Translations under genes and position numbers: made by a program | NCBI GenBank assembly: GCA_002382665.1 | Contig: DFZA01000007.1 | Span: 152,538 to 216,537, forward strand | DNA from: Peptococcaceae bacterium UBA4068 | GTDB taxonomy: Bacteria > Bacillota > Dehalobacteriia > UBA4068 | Direction of reading: 5' to 3' | Length of the DNA stretch: 64,000 nt | Notes under the pieces: model-generated | What the model was told of the DNA's origin: nothing | Database searches by the model: none | Seen by the model: the letters and a program-made list of their open reading frames with translations, nothing else | In this document: positions 1 through 6,696 of the stretch, one piece after another | Numbering within the stretch: position 1 is the stretch's first letter | Layout of the letters: each line of letters begins with the position of its first letter

Positions 1-639
1 CAACCGGGCCTGCCGGTGCAACAGGCGCTACCGGAGTTACAGGAGCCACTGGCGCCACGGGACCAACGGGAGCAGCTGGGCTAACAGGCGCAACGGGGCC
101 TGCCGGTGCAACCGGCGCTACCGGCGCTACAGGAGCCACTGGCGGTACTGGACCTACAGGACCGGCCGGACTTACCGGCGCAACCGGGCCTGCCGGTGCA
201 ACAGGTGCTACCGGCGCTACTGGAGTTACCGGAGCCACAGGCAGCACGGGACCAACAGGAGCAGCTGGTCTAACAGGATCAACGGGGCCTTCCGGTGCAA
301 CCGGCGCTACCGGCGCTACAGGAGCCACTGGCGGTACTGGACCTACAGGACCGGCCGGACTTACCGGCGCAACCGGACCTGCCGGTGCAACAGGCGCTAC
401 CGGAGTTACAGGAGCCACCGGAGGCACTGGACCTACTGGACCGGCCGGACTTACCGGCGCAACCGGACCTGCCGGTGCAACAGGCGCTACTGGAGTTACC
501 GGAGCCACAGGCGCAACGGGACCAACAGGAGCAGCAGGACTGACCGGCGCAACCGGGCCTGTCGGCGCAACAGGAGCTACCGGTGCTACTGGCGCTACAG
601 GAGCAACCGGTGCTACCGGGACAGCTGGAGGCATATTAA
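1..639 (+). repeat. Collagen-triplet DNA repeat with 90/99-bp higher-order period
   Basis: Besides the 9-bp Gly-X-Y pattern, longer units begin with a 'caaccgggcc'-like motif at 1, 91, 181, 280, 370, 460 and 550. This gives unit lengths of 90, 90, 99, 90, 90 and 90 bp (30 or 33 codons). The 99-bp unit has one extra set of three triplets. All units keep the reading frame, as expected for expansion by slippage or unequal recombination. Confidence 0.85.
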
Positions 640-1055
640 ACTTTGCAGATTTCTTTGCATTGATGCCACCTGATAATGCAGCGACAGTTGCTGTCGGTAC
701 AGATGTAAGCTTTCCGCAAGATGGACCTTCTGGCGGGTCTGCTATTTTCCGCACTGGTCCCAGTACATTTAACCTATCTTTAATTGGCGCTTATGAGGTT
801 TTGTTTCAGGTGGGTGTTTCCGAGGCGGGCCAACTAATTTTAACTCTCAATGATGCTGACCTGGCTTATACGGTTGTAGGGCGCGCGACAGGTACGTCTC
901 AGATAGTAGGATTGGCTATTGTGCGAACGACAGTTATCAACTCTTTGCTAACCGTACGAAATCCTGCCGGTAATTCTACAGCACTGACTATCACTCCGCT
1001 TGCCGGAGGAACAAGGCCTGTTTCCGCGCACCTTGTAATCACACAAATCGCATAG
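1..1055 (+). CDS. Collagen-like exosporium/surface protein, 5' truncated by window edge
   Basis: The reading frame starting at base 3 is open from the window edge to the stop at 1053-1055. About 205 residues are uninterrupted Gly-X-Thr/Gly-X-Pro collagen triplets (GATGPAGATGATGVTGATG type). They are followed by a globular C-terminal region of about 145 residues starting near GGILNFADFFALMPPDN, which resembles the trimerising C-terminal domain of BclA-like spore glycoproteins. Thr-rich triplets are usual O-glycosylation sites in such proteins. The true start and any N-terminal targeting sequence lie outside the window. A terminator follows. Exosporium localisation is inferred from family knowledge; other surface collagen-like proteins are possible. 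Confidence 0.85.
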   Translation, partial: TGPAGATGATGVTGATGATGPTGAAGLTGATGPAGATGATGATGATGGTGPTGPAGLTGATGPAGATGATGATGVTGATGSTGPTGAAGLTGSTGPSGATGATGATGATGGTGPTGPAGLTGATGPAGATGATGVTGATGGTGPTGPAGLTGATGPAGATGATGVTGATGATGPTGAAGLTGATGPVGATGATGATGATGATGATGTAGGILNFADFFALMPPDNAATVAVGTDVSFPQDGPSGGSAIFRTGPSTFNLSLIGAYEVLFQVGVSEAGQLILTLNDADLAYTVVGRATGTSQIVGLAIVRTTVINSLLTVRNPAGNSTALTITPLAGGTRPVSAHLVITQIA

Positions 1056-1074
1056 ATAGTATAATTTAATGCGG

Positions 1075-1109
1075 GCCTATTGGTTCATTTCCAATAGGCT
1101 TGCGTTTTT
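1075..1109 (+). terminator. Intrinsic terminator after collagen-like gene
   Basis: Perfect 9-bp stem gcctattgg / ccaataggc with a 7-nt loop, followed by ttgcgttttta. It lies 20 bases after the stop of the collagen-like gene. Confidence 0.8.
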
Positions 1110-1176
1110 ATCATATTAATAGCAAATCTATAAGACAGAAAACAACATCCAATCTTTTTATTACTACTTTGCTTTT

Positions 1177-1420
1177 GGGCCTACCGGTGCGCTCGATCCT
1201 GAGTTAACAGGCAAAGTTCTCAAAGTCATCCTTTCCCTTGCTGATAGAAACACCACCATAGTCATTGTAACCCATGAGATGCAATTTACTCGCGACGTAG
1301 CAGACAGGTTATTTTATGGACGACGGCTTCGTAGCAGAGTCCGGTACGCCTGAAGAAGTATTTGGTCATCCGAAACAGGAGCGCACCATCCGCTTCTTGG
1401 AACGGTACTCTAACCTGTAA
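1177..1420 (+). pseudogene. Remnant of amino-acid ABC transporter ATP-binding protein (GlnQ-like C-terminus)
   Basis: Translation gives GPTGALDPELTGKVLKVILS, then a TIVIVTHEMQFTRDVADR segment, then a frameshift near 1309-1315, and in the next frame FMDDGFVAESGTPEEVFGHP through PKQERTIRFLERYSNL to a stop at 1418-1420. This matches the segment after Walker B, the H-loop (VTHEM) and the C-terminal end of polar amino-acid transporter ATPases. The Walker A half, the ABC signature and the start are missing, and Walker B has been degraded (LLFDEPT expected). It is a decayed gene fragment, not a functional gene. Confidence 0.8.
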
Positions 1421-1455
1421 ACATGTTTCTAGCACTATATCCTATATAAACAAAT

Positions 1456-1479
1456 AACGGTCTTTAGACCGTTTTTTTG
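1456..1479 (+). terminator. Intrinsic terminator after ABC ATPase remnant
   Basis: Stem aacggtct / agaccgtt with a 2-nt loop followed by a run of T. It probably belonged to the now decayed ATPase gene upstream. The same cggtc/gaccg stem recurs in the terminators near 6350 and 6515. Confidence 0.75.
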
Positions 1480-1546
1480 TTTTATGAAAATGTGAGATTA
1501 TCCTTGCCCTCTGCCCTATTAATTAATTCAATTTACCATAAGCTCT

Positions 1547-2458
1547 TCACATCTCTCGATACAGCGCCTTTTCCTGATATGTTGAACCGCCTCTATTGAA
1601 AGTTTGAAATAAAATAAGCCCGATAATAATTATGCTGCCTGCGACAATGGTCGACAACGCCGGTATTTCCAGAATCACAAGGTATCCCATCAATGTTGCG
1701 ATCAGCGGGGTTATAAACATATAATTTGTCACGTCGCTTGTTTTTGCTGCAATTGACAGCGCTTTTGACCATAAAACATAGGCTATGGCTCCCGGGAAGA
1801 CGCCCAGAAATATGATTACCGCAATTTGTTTTGGCGGTGCTGCCACCAGCTGCGGGATTGCCTGCGGCAAGAAAACAGATAGCAAAATCGCACCTGCAAA
1901 AATGCTGTAAGTTACCGTTTGTAATGCGCTATATTCTTTTGTAAGATTTCTTTGAATCAGATTATATATGCTTATTGATAAAGCAGCGCCAAGCGTCCAA
2001 ATTATGCCTATATTTATAGAAAATACGCCGTCCCAAAGCATTAGAACAAGTATGCCGCCAAACTCTATTGCCACCGCAATCCAACCGATTATCCTGATTT
2101 TTTCTTTTAAAAATATTCTGGCAAGCAATGCGGTAATGATCGGCGCTGTGGCGATGATGATACTGCTTGTTGATGCCGACAGATAGCGCGCGCCATAATT
2201 AAAGGTTATCATATACATGGTAAAACCCATTGCGCCGGACAAAAAGAATTTTGGTATGTCTCTTAACCGCGGGAAACCGATTTTATTAATCAACGCAATC
2301 ACAATCAAAAATATGGAAGCTGCCAGATAACGTAAAACGCCGATTGAAGAGGCATTAAAATATGTAAGCGCAACCTTTGTAAAAACATATGCCGACGCCC
2401 AGATGATTATCGTCCCCCAGGCATAAATATAAACCTTTGCGTATCCTTTTGTTACCAC
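1547..2458 (-). CDS. EamA/DMT-family permease
   Basis: 303-residue hydrophobic protein with about ten predicted membrane segments arranged as two EamA-type halves (roughly residues 8-145 and 155-290), typical of drug/metabolite transporter superfamily exporters. The length is normal for the family. The start is a GTG with a good AAGGAGAG ribosome-binding site 7 bases upstream. The substrate cannot be told from sequence; family members export amino acids, nucleotides or other metabolites. It is transcribed away from the van operon, with a 437-bp intergenic region between the two. Confidence 0.85.
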   Translation of the reverse strand: MVTKGYAKVYIYAWGTIIIWASAYVFTKVALTYFNASSIGVLRYLAASIFLIVIALINKIGFPRLRDIPKFFLSGAMGFTMYMITFNYGARYLSASTSSIIIATAPIITALLARIFLKEKIRIIGWIAVAIEFGGILVLMLWDGVFSINIGIIWTLGAALSISIYNLIQRNLTKEYSALQTVTYSIFAGAILLSVFLPQAIPQLVAAPPKQIAVIIFLGVFPGAIAYVLWSKALSIAAKTSDVTNYMFITPLIATLMGYLVILEIPALSTIVAGSIIIIGLILFQTFNRGGSTYQEKALYREM

Positions 2459-2570
2459 AACCGCTCTCCTTAAAAGCGTTATCCACTTTAACGACTAATA
2501 TTATACTATTATGTAAATAAAAATTCTATAGAATTATTATTATGTTTTCGCCTCATCTGCGCGATGCCTG

Positions 2571-2641
2571 TCCCCTCTTTACTTCGCATAAAATCGTAAA
2601 ACGGCTAGAGGCACTATCGGTTTTTTTATTTTGTCATAGAG
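2571..2641 (+). repeat. Intergenic hairpin element, related to 6442-6475
   Basis: A segment starting tcccctctttacttcgc and ending tcgtaaaacgg forms nested pairings (cctct/agagg around tttac/gtaaa) and is followed by ggttttttt. A closely similar segment lies at 6442-6475 on the other side of the van operon. No gene on the plus strand ends just upstream, so its role is unclear. It could be a dispersed palindromic repeat. Confidence 0.45.
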
Positions 2642-2771
2642 AACGGGATTACTGATACATATCTAATGCCGCTTTTATATCTGGAATAGTTGACAGGCTT
2701 ATATATAAAACGAAATATTTAAGCCTCTTTGTTTCGATTAGCTAGCCAATATAATTATCAATATAGGTAAA

Positions 2772-2805
2772 ATTTAAGAAATTCTTCACTTACTCTTAAT
2801 AAAAT
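2772..2805 (+). promoter_or_regulatory. Candidate VanR-box and promoter of the van operon
   Basis: atttaagaaatt at 2772-2783 agrees at 9 of 12 positions with the published VanR half-site pattern TCGTAAGAAATT (recalled from the VanA system). A TAAAAT that could serve as -10 lies at 2800-2805, about 17 bases downstream. The box therefore sits in the -35 region, where PhoB/OmpR-type activators bind. The assignment rests on pattern match and position only. Confidence 0.4.
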
Positions 2806-2829
2806 AGTAAACAAATATTAATTTGAGGT

Positions 2830-2873
2830 CTGCTCGTTTCCGGTAAAATAAATCTGAAACGATCAGTTTTTTT
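2830..2873 (+). terminator. Intrinsic terminator in the vanW leader (possible attenuator)
   Basis: Stem ctgctcgtttc (2830-2840) / gaaacgatcag (2856-2866) has one mismatch, a 15-nt loop and seven T right after it. No plus-strand gene ends upstream, and the terminator lies between the candidate promoter and the vanW ribosome-binding site (aaaggag at 2878-2884). It would therefore stop transcripts before vanW unless read through. Confidence 0.6.
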
Positions 2874-2895
2874 ATTTAAAGGAGAAATATCAATA

Positions 2896-3720
2896 ATGAC
2901 AAGAAAGCGCATCACACAGATTTTCCCGTGGCTGCTACCGCTCAGGAGAAAACAACAGTTATTATTCTTCTACACCAAGATGAAACTTGATAAAAATTGC
3001 TACGCGGCCAAAAATCTTGACAACCTATTGCCCCATCAGCTTTTTGAAACGAGCTGCCCGTTATACAACAAAGAAACCGGCTTTGATATGGTGTATCAGG
3101 AAAACAAGGTCTTTAATCTGAAACTGGCCGCCGCTACTTTGGATAATCTGGTTATCAGGCCGCAAGAGACATTCTCTTTCTGGAAACTGGTGCGTTATGC
3201 GGATCGGTATACGGCTTATAAAGAAGGCCTGATTGTAATAAACGGCAAACTTACAACAACTCTGGGCGGCGGTATGTGTCAAATGAGCAACCTGCTCTTT
3301 TGGATGTTTATCCACACGCCGTTGACCATTTTGGAGCGGCACGGGCACGCTGTAAAAGACTTTCCCGAACCGCCCAGCGATGCGCCGCTCGGCGTTGACG
3401 CGACAGTCCTTGAAGGCTGGCTAGACTTGAAAGTCAGGAACGATACCGACTCTACTTTTCAAATCAGCATCGCTTTCGATCAGGAACACATTATTGGACG
3501 CATTTTTACCGATACGGATAACGGCCTTTCCTATAATGTCATAAATGGTGAAGTTGAGTACTACAGCAATGGCAATACAGTTTTTGAAGAAGTCGACGTA
3601 AAACAGGAAGTAATAAAAAACAATTCTGGTAAAAGCATTTCTTCAAGACTGCTGTACAGAAACTGCTGCAAAATCGGCTACCTACTACCTGTAGGAACGC
3701 CTGTTATTGAGAAGGGATAG
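2896..3720 (+). CDS. vanW: VanW family protein
   Basis: 274 residues. It closely resembles VanW of VanB-type operons as I recall it: the N-terminus MTRKRITQIFPWLLPLRRK and internal blocks MVYQENKVFNLKLAA, GGGMCQMSNLLFW (about residues 124-136), RHGHAVKDFPEP and GWLDLKVRN. No signal peptide is visible. The biochemical role of VanW is not established, and it is accessory in VanB-type resistance. It is the first gene of a four-gene operon; vanH starts 12 bases after its stop. The ATG start has an aaaggag site 11 bases upstream. vanY, which normally precedes vanW in VanB clusters, is absent. Confidence 0.92.
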   Translation: MTRKRITQIFPWLLPLRRKQQLLFFYTKMKLDKNCYAAKNLDNLLPHQLFETSCPLYNKETGFDMVYQENKVFNLKLAAATLDNLVIRPQETFSFWKLVRYADRYTAYKEGLIVINGKLTTTLGGGMCQMSNLLFWMFIHTPLTILERHGHAVKDFPEPPSDAPLGVDATVLEGWLDLKVRNDTDSTFQISIAFDQEHIIGRIFTDTDNGLSYNVINGEVEYYSNGNTVFEEVDVKQEVIKNNSGKSISSRLLYRNCCKIGYLLPVGTPVIEKG

Positions 3721-3732
3721 ACTAACAAAATC

Positions 3733-4698
3733 ATGTCGAATACTGGAATCACAATTTACGGATGTGAGCAAGACGAATCGGCATTGTTCAAAGAGATATC
3801 ACCTCGCTTTAGCGTTACGCCGACTATCACAGACGCGGCCGTATCGGAAGACAATGTCGGATTGGCATTGGGAAACCGCTGTATCAGCGTCAGCCATAAG
3901 GCCAATATCACAAAGCCAATTATTATTGAACTTAGCCGAACCGGCGTTAAGTATATCTCCACAAGAAGTATTGGATTAAACCATATCGATCTGCAAATAG
4001 CGGAAAGCATGGGCATATCGGTCGGCAATGTCGCCTACTCTCCCGACAGTGTGGCTGATTACACGTTAATGCTGATGCTGATGGCGATCCGGAACGCTAA
4101 ATCAATTATTCGCCGAGCGGATATCCATGATTTCAGTTTAGATAATGCCCGCAGAAAAGAACTGCGCGATATGACTGTTGGTGTAATCGGAACAGGGCAT
4201 ATCGGCAAGGCGGTTATCGTCAGGCTGCAAGGCTTCGGCTGCCGAATATTAGCCTATGACCATTGCCCCAATATATCCGCCGATTATCTGCCTCTTGACG
4301 AATTGTTGTCTCAAAGCGATATTGTGACGCTGCACACTCCTCTTAACTATGGTACTTATCACCTGCTTGATTATCAACGTATCAAACTGATGAAAGACGG
4401 CGCGTTTGTTATAAATACCGGACGCGGTTCACTAATTGACACCGAGGCGCTTATACAGGCATTGCAAATCGGCAAACTGGGCGGCGCAGCACTGGATGTA
4501 CTCGAAGGCGAAGAAGGGCTTTTCTACTTTGATTGCCGGGGAAAACCTATTGATAACCAACTGTTGCTGCGTCTGCAACAATTGCCAAATGTTCTTATTA
4601 CGCCGCACACCGCCTATTACACTAAACAATCCCTCAGCGACACAGTTGAGAAAACAATCATAAACTGCCTGAATTACGAAAGGAAAAACAAAATATGA
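3733..4698 (+). CDS. vanH: D-lactate dehydrogenase VanH
   Basis: 321 residues, the usual VanH length. It reduces pyruvate to D-lactate, the substrate of the following ligase. Visible features are GVKYISTRSIGLNHID, NVAYSPDSVADYT, the NAD-binding loop VGVIGTGHIGK (about 149-159), and the catalytic Arg in NTGRGS (about 231), Glu in LEGEEG (about 259) and His in TPHTAYYT (about 291). The N-terminus GITIYGCEQDE is characteristic of VanH rather than of general D-2-hydroxyacid dehydrogenases. It overlaps the ligase gene by 4 bases, so coupled translation is likely. Confidence 0.95.
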   Translation: MSNTGITIYGCEQDESALFKEISPRFSVTPTITDAAVSEDNVGLALGNRCISVSHKANITKPIIIELSRTGVKYISTRSIGLNHIDLQIAESMGISVGNVAYSPDSVADYTLMLMLMAIRNAKSIIRRADIHDFSLDNARRKELRDMTVGVIGTGHIGKAVIVRLQGFGCRILAYDHCPNISADYLPLDELLSQSDIVTLHTPLNYGTYHLLDYQRIKLMKDGAFVINTGRGSLIDTEALIQALQIGKLGGAALDVLEGEEGLFYFDCRGKPIDNQLLLRLQQLPNVLITPHTAYYTKQSLSDTVEKTIINCLNYERKNKI

Positions 4699-5726
4699 AT
4701 CGGATTAAAATCGCAATTACATTTGGAGGCTGTTCCGAGGAACATGCCATTTCAGTTAAATCCGCGCAAGAGGTGGCAAAAAATCTTGATCCTGACAAGT
4801 ACGAACCATTTTACATCGGTATCACCAAAGCCGGGGTATGGAAGCTCTGCGACAGTCTTGATACTGATTGGGAAAACGGGAACTGCTATCCTGCTATATT
4901 GACGCCTGACAGAAGTGTTCACGGATTATTAATTCTGGAACAAAACCAATTCAAAGCAATCCATTTGGACATCATTTTTCCTGTGCTACACGGCAAGCTG
5001 GGCGAGGATGGGGCAATCCAGGGACTGTTCGAGCTATCCGGCATCCCCTATATAGGCTGCGATATTCCAAGCTCGGCCATATGCATGGACAAATCCCTTG
5101 CTTATATTGTCGCCAGGAACGCGGGCATCACAACACCGGGTTTTATGACGACTGAGGCTGGCGGGCATATAGATACCGGGAATCTTACTTATCCCCTCTT
5201 CGTGAAACCCGCTCGTTCTGGGTCATCCTTTGGCGTAAGTAAAGTCTGCCACAAAGAAGAATTGCCCCACGCAATTAACACAGCGCAAAAATACGACAAC
5301 AAGATTTTAATCGAGGAGGCAGTCGTCGGCAGCGAGGTCGGCTGCGCGGTATTGGGAAATGATAACGATTTGATTGTCGGCGAGGTAGATCATATACGCC
5401 TGTCCCACGGCTTCTTCAGAATCCATCAGGAAAAAAATCCCGAATGCGGCTCCGAAAACTCTACTGTAGTCGTTCCCGCGGATATTTCTGACGCAGCGCG
5501 CATTCGCGTGCAGAAAACTGCCAAAGCAGTATACCGCGCACTGGGTTGCAGAGGACTTGCGAGGGTAGACCTGTTTTTGCAGGAAGACGGACAGGTAATC
5601 CTCAACGAAGTCAACACATTGCCCGGAATGACATCTTACAGCCGTTACCCCAAAATGATGGCCGCTGCAGGCATTCCTCTTTCCGAGGTGATCAATAAAG
5701 TCGTAACATTGGCAATGAGAGGATAA
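4695..5726 (+). CDS. vanA/vanB-like: D-alanine--D-lactate ligase (VanA/VanB type)
   Basis: 343-residue ATP-grasp ligase, the same length as VanA (343). It joins D-Ala to D-Lac so that peptidoglycan precursors end in D-Ala-D-Lac, to which vancomycin binds poorly. Key blocks are FGGCSEEHAISVKSA, FPVLHGKLGEDGAIQGLFEL, KPARSGSSFGVSK (about 171), RLSHGFFRIHQE (about 235-246) and NEVNTLPGMTSYS near the C-terminus. The His in the omega loop (SHGFFRIH), where D-Ala-D-Ala ligases carry Tyr, supports depsipeptide (D-Lac) specificity. Whether it belongs to the VanA, VanB or another class cannot be decided without alignment. Confidence 0.95.
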   Translation: MNRIKIAITFGGCSEEHAISVKSAQEVAKNLDPDKYEPFYIGITKAGVWKLCDSLDTDWENGNCYPAILTPDRSVHGLLILEQNQFKAIHLDIIFPVLHGKLGEDGAIQGLFELSGIPYIGCDIPSSAICMDKSLAYIVARNAGITTPGFMTTEAGGHIDTGNLTYPLFVKPARSGSSFGVSKVCHKEELPHAINTAQKYDNKILIEEAVVGSEVGCAVLGNDNDLIVGEVDHIRLSHGFFRIHQEKNPECGSENSTVVVPADISDAARIRVQKTAKAVYRALGCRGLARVDLFLQEDGQVILNEVNTLPGMTSYSRYPKMMAAAGIPLSEVINKVVTLAMRG

Positions 5727-5731
5727 AATTT

Positions 5732-6364
5732 ATGGAAAAGGATTTTTTCTTCATAGATGAGATTATCCCCGGAATACGCTGGGACGCCAAATACGCCACC
5801 TGGGATAATTTTACAGGAAAACCGTTGGACGGATATCATGTAAACCGTATTATCGGCACGCGCTCATTATGCGCCGCTCTTGCCAAAGCGCGGGAAAACG
5901 CCGCATATCTAGGTTTTGACCTGCTTCTTTGGGATGGTTACCGTCCGCAACGCGCCGTAGATTGTTTCTTGCGATGGGCAAAACAGCCGGAAGACGGACT
6001 GACAAAAGCCACACACTATCCGCATATTGACAGGGCTGAAATGGTCGAACAAGGCTATGTGGCCGCCAAGTCAAGCCATAGCCGGGGCAGCGCTATTGAT
6101 TTGACGCTTTATAGTCTTGACACGGGCCTGCTTGCGCCGATGGGCGGTTGCTTTGATTTGATGGATCCGGTTTCCCATCATGGCGCCACAAATATCTCAC
6201 AAGTTGAAGCTCAAAACCGTCAATACCTTTGCTCGATCATGGAGGCCAGCGGTTTTACTTCATACGAGAACGAATGGTGGCATTATATACTTAAACATGA
6301 GCCATATCCCAACACTTACTTTAACTTCCCTCTCCGCCAAAACAAAAAACGGTCAATTGTTTGA
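5732..6364 (+). CDS. vanX: D-Ala-D-Ala dipeptidase VanX
   Basis: 210 residues. A zinc dipeptidase that removes normal D-Ala-D-Ala precursors in the cytoplasm. The active-site pieces are all present: YRPQRAV (Arg about 71), SSHSRGSAIDL (His and Asp about 116 and 123) and NEWWHY (Glu and His about 181-184). VanX proteins normally end near YFDFPVK at about 202 residues. Here the sequence continues from NFPL into RQNKKRSIV, encoded by the left arm of a perfect palindrome (6328-6389) that contains tRNA-Ser 3' sequence. The original stop thus appears to have been replaced at a recombination junction. Activity is expected to be intact because the extension is after the catalytic core. Confidence 0.94.
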   Translation: MEKDFFFIDEIIPGIRWDAKYATWDNFTGKPLDGYHVNRIIGTRSLCAALAKARENAAYLGFDLLLWDGYRPQRAVDCFLRWAKQPEDGLTKATHYPHIDRAEMVEQGYVAAKSSHSRGSAIDLTLYSLDTGLLAPMGGCFDLMDPVSHHGATNISQVEAQNRQYLCSIMEASGFTSYENEWWHYILKHEPYPNTYFNFPLRQNKKRSIV

Positions 6365-6389
6365 CCGTTTTTTGTTTTGGCGGAGAGGG
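6328..6389 (+). repeat. Perfect 29-bp palindrome with tRNA-Ser 3' end and terminator
   Basis: Left arm 6328-6356 and right arm 6361-6389 are exact reverse complements with the 4-nt loop ttgt. The outer 12 bases of each arm equal the tRNA-Ser acceptor end (CCCTCTCCGCCA). The inner part equals the tRNA-Ser terminator stem found at 6503-6540 (acggtc / gaccgt). The left arm encodes the last residues of vanX. The structure should also act as a terminator for the van operon and for minus-strand transcripts. Confidence 0.9.
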
Positions 6390-6395
6390 CGGGAT
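6363..6395 (+). repeat. Copy 1 of tRNA-Ser 3'-end direct repeat (att-like)
   Basis: The block from gaccgttttttgtttt through ggcggagagggcgggat is repeated at 6524-6557 with one extra T. The second copy is the true 3' end and terminator of the tRNA-Ser gene. Duplicated tRNA 3' ends are typical traces of site-specific integration, but no integrase is present in the window. Confidence 0.75.
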
Positions 6396-6398
6396 AGC

Positions 6399-6425
6399 GG
6401 ACGCTTTTTAAAAAGCGTCCTTTTT
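6399..6425 (+). terminator. Perfect 22-bp palindrome with T run
   Basis: ggacgcttttt / aaaaagcgtcc without a loop gap (6399-6420), followed by ttttt. It lies between the two copies of the tRNA-Ser direct repeat and serves no obvious gene. It is possibly a terminator from a lost gene. Confidence 0.55.
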
Positions 6426-6441
6426 CGCTTCGCTCCACCTA

Positions 6442-6475
6442 TCCCCTCGTTTTACTTCGCTTCGCTCGTAAAACT
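6442..6475 (+). repeat. Hairpin element related to 2571-2603
   Basis: tcccctcgttttacttcgc, then tcgtaaaactgg, contains the inverted pair gttttac / gtaaaac and aligns with the segment at 2571-2603 with few changes. The two copies bracket the van operon in the same orientation. Confidence 0.45.
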
Positions 6476-6523
6476 GGGTTCAAATTCCTGCTAATCTAAG
6501 TCAAAAACAAAAAACGGTCTTTT

Positions 6524-6557
6524 GACCGTTTTTTGTTTTTGGCGGAGAGGGCGGGAT
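6524..6557 (+). repeat. Copy 2 of tRNA-Ser 3'-end direct repeat
   Basis: This is the tRNA-Ser terminator arm plus the last 18 bases of the tRNA (with CCA) in the native gene, repeated at 6363-6395. The inverted pair 6503-6519 / 6524-6540 with loop tttt forms the tRNA terminator on the minus strand. Confidence 0.8.
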
Positions 6558-6628
6558 TCGAACCCGCGTGAGGTTTCCCCCAAACTGATTTCGAGTCAGC
6601 CCCGTTATGACCACTTCGATACCTCTCC
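6540..6628 (-). tRNA. tRNA-Ser (anticodon CGA)
   Basis: Read on the minus strand it starts GGAGAGGTATCGAAGTGG and ends CCCGCCCTCTCCGCCA, with a 7-bp acceptor stem (GGAGAGG/CCTCTCC), discriminator G and encoded CCA. The anticodon stem-loop GCTGA-CTCGAAA-TCAGT gives anticodon CGA for codon UCG. There is a long class II variable arm (TTGGGGGAAACCTCA region). A 17-bp terminator stem follows directly. Confidence 0.95.
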
Positions 6629-6696
6629 ATAAACAGCTGATATCAGCGCCGATAAATAGTATACCATAATATCAGCTGTGTGCAACAGTAATTTTT

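Noticed and set aside
295..543. Open frame with Leu/Pro/Gln-rich repeats inside the collagen region
   Set aside because: It is the +1 frame of the collagen triplets; the frame starting at base 3 is the real one, continuing to the globular C-terminus.
1..639. Regular short repeats, at first sight array-like
   Set aside because: All repeats are 9-bp Gly-X-Y codon triplets in an open frame; there are no constant repeats separated by unique spacers, so it is not a CRISPR array.
2459..2570. Possible further gene between the DMT permease and the van operon
   Set aside because: Only short AT-rich frames without ribosome-binding sites or similarity.
6365..6540. Active integrative element at tRNA-Ser
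   Set aside because: Direct repeats exist, but no integrase, excisionase or phage gene is present in the window; at most a scar.
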